Positions 60,557-64,000 of a DNA stretch of 64,000 bases are shown here, piece by piece. The position numbers were made by a program, and so were the translations under genes. Each line of letters begins with the position of its first letter. Position 1 is the first letter of the stretch. This stretch comes from Beverwykella pulmonaria (Eukaryota > Ascomycota > Dothideomycetes > Pleosporales > Melanommataceae): contig BCHH01000012.1 in the NCBI GenBank assembly GCA_001599595.1, forward strand, positions 1,129,413 to 1,193,412. The letters run 5' to 3'. The notes beneath the pieces are model-generated. The model searched no databases and was not told where the DNA came from. It was given only the letters and a program-made list of their open reading frames with translations.

Positions 60557-60797
60557 CCGGCGAGCGCTGGAGGGAAGAGAGAAGGCGCTGGGGAAAGAGC
60601 ACCCCTCGATGCTGACCAGCGTGAGCAATCTGGCGGGGGTGCTGGAGTCCCAGGGAAAGTACGAGGCGGCCGAGGCGATGAACTGGCGAGCGCTGGAGGG
60701 AAGAGAGAAGGCGCTGGGGAAAGAGCACCCCGACACGCTGACCAGCGTATACTGCCTTGCCTTTCTGTTACATCGTTGGGAGCTCTTTCATGACTAG
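60557..60797 (+). pseudogene. TPR fragment of an NLR-type protein
   Basis: The plus strand encodes one and a half tetratricopeptide units of the kinesin-light-chain type common in fungal NACHT-TPR proteins: ALEGREKALGKEHP, NLAGVLESQGKYEAAEAMNW, then ALEGREKALGKEHP again and TLTSVYCLAFLLH. The unit is 126 nt (42 residues), and at least 45 nt are identical between copies. GC content is well above the flanks. At about 60770 TPR coding stops and the antisense end of the NACHT sequence begins, so the TPR lies tail-to-tail with the domain it would normally follow. Confidence 0.7.
60561..60733 (+). repeat. 126-bp TPR-coding tandem repeat
   Basis: The string cgagcgctggagggaagaga starts at 60561 and again at 60687, with identity continuing for about 45 nt. 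Recent unit homogenisation is implied. Confidence 0.75.
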
Positions 60798-62300
60798 AGA
60801 CACCCAAAGGAAAGTGCCGTTCGCCTTCTGCTGCATCTTCTCTCGAACCAATGACTGGAGTGCCTGATCATGCTGAATTTGCTCCAATTCTGTGAGGCGA
60901 TGGTCGATGTAAGCGTCAACTGCACGGGAGACTTGTGCTGCGTTTTCCTTTAGCTCAAGACTTAGCCTGGCTCCAGAATTGTCGAGCCGTAGTCGCTGCT
61001 CGATGTTGGTGTAGTTACGGCTCGTCAGTATCCACTTGACACGAGGTGATAGAGACGACTTCTGCACGATGAAGGCCAGCAGCTTCTCTAGATCCTTCAC
61101 GCATTCGTCGAGCGCATCGATGAAGAATTACACGTTGTCCAAAACTCGAGTCTTGCAGGATATCCGTGAACATCTCACACAAAACAACCCAGGCATTGGC
61201 ATCTTCGAAGAGCGCTTTGCCTGTCTGGTCATGTTTCTTCCGCAGATGCGAGACAAGCGCTGGCTGCTAGTTGACAAGCATGAACAGCAGACCCCGCAGC
61301 ACAGCCGTTGCACTGTTGATGCGCGAATCAGTGGCCTGAATGAAGAAGTACGAGAATAGGGTTGTCTTGGTCGTCGACTTGCTCAGCTCGTCGATGATGC
61401 CGCAGAGCAGCATAGTCTTGCCTTTGCTAGGATCACCCTTGATCCACAGCAGCCGGCTTTGCGGGTCGTTACGCCAATGGAAGAAGCTTGGATTTTGGAA
61501 AATCCAGTGGTACGACTCCTCAAGTAGCCCGCCCTTGGTCTCTTCAATACGCGCTTTGTCACGTCGAGGATCAGTAATGTGTAAGTCTCTCGTACACTCC
61601 TCCAGCTTCTTCATCTCGTCTCGGAGGCGGTTGAATGCTCTACCTACCCCTTCGCCGTAGATGGGAGGCATATAGACACTGAGAATGTTGAAAGGCAGCT
61701 GGCTAGCCGAGACTGGGACACGTGACATCCTCGTGACAGGCACATGATAGGCACGTGACCAAGATGGCTGGGCAGATGTCCGAGTATATAGCACCAGCCT
61801 GGTTCTATGTTGGCACCTCAAGCAATATTATGATGTCCTCTCCCACTCAAAGTTCTCATGTTTTAACAGAGAATACTTAGTAATGAGTACGCTTTATCTT
61901 CTTCACGCTTCGTTTCGCGATGTTCGATCCACGACAAGCGATCGTTCACGCTGAAATTTGACAGCGGTTCACCTTCAAGCGCTCGCTCTGGAATGCCAGT
62001 TATCGCGTGTATCTGTAATCGAAGGGAGTCTTTATCGTCAAGTCGCTTGCGTTGCTGGGAAAAGAATTCGACTAAAAGAGGTGCAAGAAGCTCTTGAAGT
62101 ATCCAGCCTCGAGTGAACCATTTGCTTCTTCCAAAGGCAGACTCCCACTCAGAAATATCGCCATTTGCCTTCCCCTTAGCTGTCGAGACATCTGACAGAT
62201 AGACATAGCATCGAGCAGCGTTGCGATACCAACGAAACATGGAGTTGATAGCATGCGACAGCTCAGCCTTGTTTTCCTTGTCAATGCAAACTCAACCTAT
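60768..62300 (-). pseudogene. HET-NACHT (NLR-like heterokaryon incompatibility) pseudogene
   Basis: Reading leftward: the second half of a HET domain (KAELSHAINSMFRWYRN, SKWFTRGWILQELLAP, EEDKAYSLLS), interrupted, then ILSVYMPPIYGEGVGRAF; a linker; and a NACHT domain with P-loop IKGDPSKGKTMLL, TDILQDSSFG, the Walker B region FIDALDECVKDLEK, PRVKWILTSRN, and FLWVSLVMKEL. Damage seen: a stop just before CIDK, so the HET N-terminal half is missing or unreadable; a 182-bp insertion; TAG after LLFMLVN; a frameshift just before FIDALDE; and loss of everything after KELPTM, where opposite-strand TPR sequence begins. In life such proteins trigger nonself-recognition cell death; this copy cannot be functional as read. 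Confidence 0.82.
61681..61874. mobile_element. 182-bp insertion with 6-bp target-site duplication
   Basis: Inside the HET coding frame, GAGAAT occurs at 61681-61686 and again at 61869-61874. Removing one copy plus the 182 bases between restores the expected SLLSILSVYMPPIYGEG. The ends (tgttaaaac / gttgaaagg on opposite strands) form a weak inverted repeat. Best read as a small nonautonomous transposon (MITE); an intron-like element is an alternative, because the insert begins with GT one base in and contains AG near its end. Confidence 0.55.
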
Positions 62301-62644
62301 ACTTGCGACAACATCGACTTTGTTCAACTACTTACGCGACCTGTAATTTTTACTACTTAGCTTATTTTTCAGATTGTGTATAATTGCTTTGTCCTATATT
62401 TGGAACCACCTATTTCTAGAAACTTTGGTGGAGGCACATCCCTGTGGTCAGACTGCTCAGGCTCGGGGGTCCTAAAATGGCCCCTCCCACCCCCCCCCCC
62501 TTCTTCTTCTCACTCATGTGAGAGAAGCAAAAATAACTTGCTAGCTATAGATGAGTATGACTCCTTACTGTAGCTATAAAATAACTGCCTTCCCACTCAA
62601 CTAGTCCTTGGTGTTCTTGGTACTCCTCTCAAACTATCACAGCT
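62301..62644. other. AT-rich spacer with poly-C run
   Basis: A run of about 11 C near 62490-62500 and pyrimidine-rich sequence. It may include the promoter of the decayed gene to the right. Confidence 0.3.
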
Positions 62645-63464
62645 ATGGACGCCTATCTTGAAAGCCTTGTTTCTTTAGAACAACTGTCTAATGCTAGACG
62701 CCCTGAATCACAGACTAATAAAAGGTTAATAGAAGAGAGTCTTGCGAAAGTTCAAAAATACTTGGCTACTCTAGTTAAAGAGATATTCTTGTTGAAGATG
62801 AGAGTAAAGCCCATTATCAATGGCTTATAAGAACTTAGAATAAGTGAGCAAAAGCATACTCTAGGAAGCTATTGGAGACTAACACAACATTTAAGGTTCT
62901 TCAATGCACGCAAAATAGACCTAAATATAATTTAGCAGGGGCTTTGCCTTAGAGATCCTGTAGCAATTGCATGGAGCAAGACATACCTATTAGATTATGT
63001 TAAAAGATCTGTAAGAAGAGTTATAGTTCTTGGGCTAGAAGAGTATAAAGAAAAGAGAATGCTTAACAGCGCAAGCACAGTCCTTGCTGCATAGCATGCC
63101 TTAATTAAAGAAGCCAACCTTACAGTTTTAAGGGACAAGAGGCGTGAAGAGCTAATTTTAGGCAATAAATGGAGGCTTCAATTTCACAACTACAACGCCA
63201 AACCACCTTCTTTATTAATTAGTGTTTTTGAAATCTCTAAAGTAAGTACTACACACTAGCAAATATCAAGATCCTTATTGCTTAACTTCTTAAAAGTAGA
63301 TTTGGTCTAACCTAGCGGCGGAACATAGCCTCTTAAAGGAAACCACATTTGAGAATGTAAGGAAAGAGATTCCTTTGTTCGCTGGGAGGAAGAGGGAATG
63401 TGGCGCACGTGACATCGTGTGGTCCTGGCGTTGGAAGCGAGGTGCTAGTCCTAATCAGGCCTAG
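62645..63464 (+). pseudogene. RIP-type decayed two-exon gene
   Basis: From ATG 62645 one frame runs to 63241 with only three stops: TAA at 62828, TAG at 62933 and TAG at 63092. Each would be CAA or CAG (Gln) before a C-to-T change. Protein-like stretches include QTNKRLIEESLAKVQKYLA, GSYWRLTQHLRFFNARK, DYVKRSVRRVIVLGLEEYKE and LRDKRREELILGNKWRLQF. A perfect GTAAGT donor at 63242 and TAG acceptor ending at 63299 (CTTAAC branch-like site) join, in phase, to IWSNLAAEHSLLKETTF and on to TAG at 63462-63464. No family recognised; Lys/Arg/Leu-rich, possibly from a mobile element. Confidence 0.6.
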
Positions 63465-63596
63465 TGCGCACACGACTTCGCACTCATAAAAGTAGCCTCC
63501 GTAGATTTGCTGATTGACCAGCGAAACAATCTCGTTCTACACATAGTCTTTGGTCCCACACCACGTGCCTTACATTTTGTTTCGCTCTTTAACTAA

Positions 63597-63812
63597 ATGG
63601 CCTTATTAGAACAATGGAAAACAGAGTACGCGGGCGGTGCGGATGAAGCTGCACTCACCTAATACGTTTTTGAGACAGGACAAACTCTCTCCCAGGACTA
63701 TAGTAGAGCACTTGCACAGGCTACCTAAGAGCTAATTGCAGCGTACTATGTAAGAGGCTACAGACCTCAGGAATACTCGGTTGGTGAACCTCGGAACCTC
63801 AGGTCGGGGTGA
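63597..63812 (+). pseudogene. RIP-type interrupted small frame
   Basis: From ATG 63597 a 71-codon frame ends at TGA 63810 and contains two TAA codons (63660, 63726), both explainable as mutated CAA. Peptides between: MALLEQWKTEYAGGADEAALT, cut at YVFETGQTLSQDYSRALAQAT and ELIAAYYVRGYRP. The 3' end merges into degenerate minisatellite-like sequence. No family recognised. Confidence 0.4.
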
Positions 63813-63861
63813 CTAAGCACATTTCACGTATATGGCTAAGGTTCCCAACCTCCGAGATGAA

Positions 63862-64000
63862 AGAGGCCACAGACCTTGGGTGGCCACATACCTCGGGAGG
63901 CCACAGACCTTGGGTGGCCACATACCTCGGGAGGCAACAGACCTTGGGTGGCCACATACCTCGGGAGGCAACAGACCTTGGGTGGCCACATACCTCGGGA
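63862..64000. repeat. 34-bp tandem minisatellite, runs off window
   Basis: Units begin with cctcgggagg at 63891, 63925, 63959 and 63993, a 34-bp period; a partial unit (gaggccacagacct...) starts near 63863. The second and third units are identical, the first differs by one base. Each unit holds the palindromes TGGCCA and CCTC-GG-GAGG. More degenerate relatives (gaggctacagacctcagg) occur at about 63752-63806. The array continues past the end. Confidence 0.9.

Noticed and set aside
1..64000. CRISPR array, prokaryotic operon or phage features
   Set aside because: Introns throughout and fungal families; the only regular short repeat is the 34-bp minisatellite, whose units are directly adjacent without spacers.

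Overview
The window is genomic DNA of a filamentous ascomycete (Pezizomycotina). Evidence: about twenty multi-exon genes with 45-180 nt GT-AG introns and CTAAC/CTGAC-like branch sites, fungal-only families (Zn2Cys6 regulator, Pth11-like rhodopsin-fold protein, PaxB/PaxC-type terpenoid enzymes, HET-NACHT proteins), and C-to-T nonsense mutations of the kind left by repeat-induced point mutation (RIP). A dothideomycete is plausible but is only inference. Exon joins were worked out by hand from splice signals, reading phase and family conservation; nearly every joined CDS is a multiple of three.

Left third (0-23 kb), mostly conserved housekeeping genes: YMR226C-like short-chain dehydrogenase (-), MFS transporter (+), M18 aminopeptidase (-), protein phosphatase inhibitor 2/GLC8 (-), 4EHP-type cap-binding protein (+), Ulp2-type SUMO protease (+), AIG2-like gamma-glutamylcyclotransferase (-), ANY1/SLC66-type PQ-loop protein (+) and a secreted, membrane-anchored Ser/Thr-rich surface protein (+).

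Middle (26-42 kb), a probable secondary-metabolite cluster: cytochrome P450, Pth11-like membrane protein, PaxB-like membrane terpene cyclase and PaxC-like prenyltransferase, all on the minus strand; then an AT-rich island, a flavin monooxygenase (+), an SDR (-) and a 14-TM DHA2 exporter (+). The likely logic is prenyl transfer, cyclisation, P450/FMO/SDR tailoring and export. No PaxG-type GGPP synthase, PaxM-type epoxidase, PKS or NRPS is present in the window, so the pathway is incomplete here or unlike the described indole-diterpene clusters.

Right third (42-64 kb), accessory in character: a small basic hypothetical gene, a hypothetical protein, a GT1 glycosyltransferase, a nonsense-interrupted small gene, a large secreted protein resembling DUF7029/DUF7223 proteins, a TPR-SET (SMYD-like) protein, a Zn2Cys6 regulator divergent from a glutathione S-transferase, and then a decaying end. 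That end holds a HET-NACHT (NLR-like) pseudogene with nonsense, frameshift, a 182-bp insertion with a 6-bp target duplication, and a TPR piece in opposite orientation; two RIP-type reading frames; and a 34-bp minisatellite running off the window. This pattern suggests approach to a subtelomeric or repeat-rich compartment.
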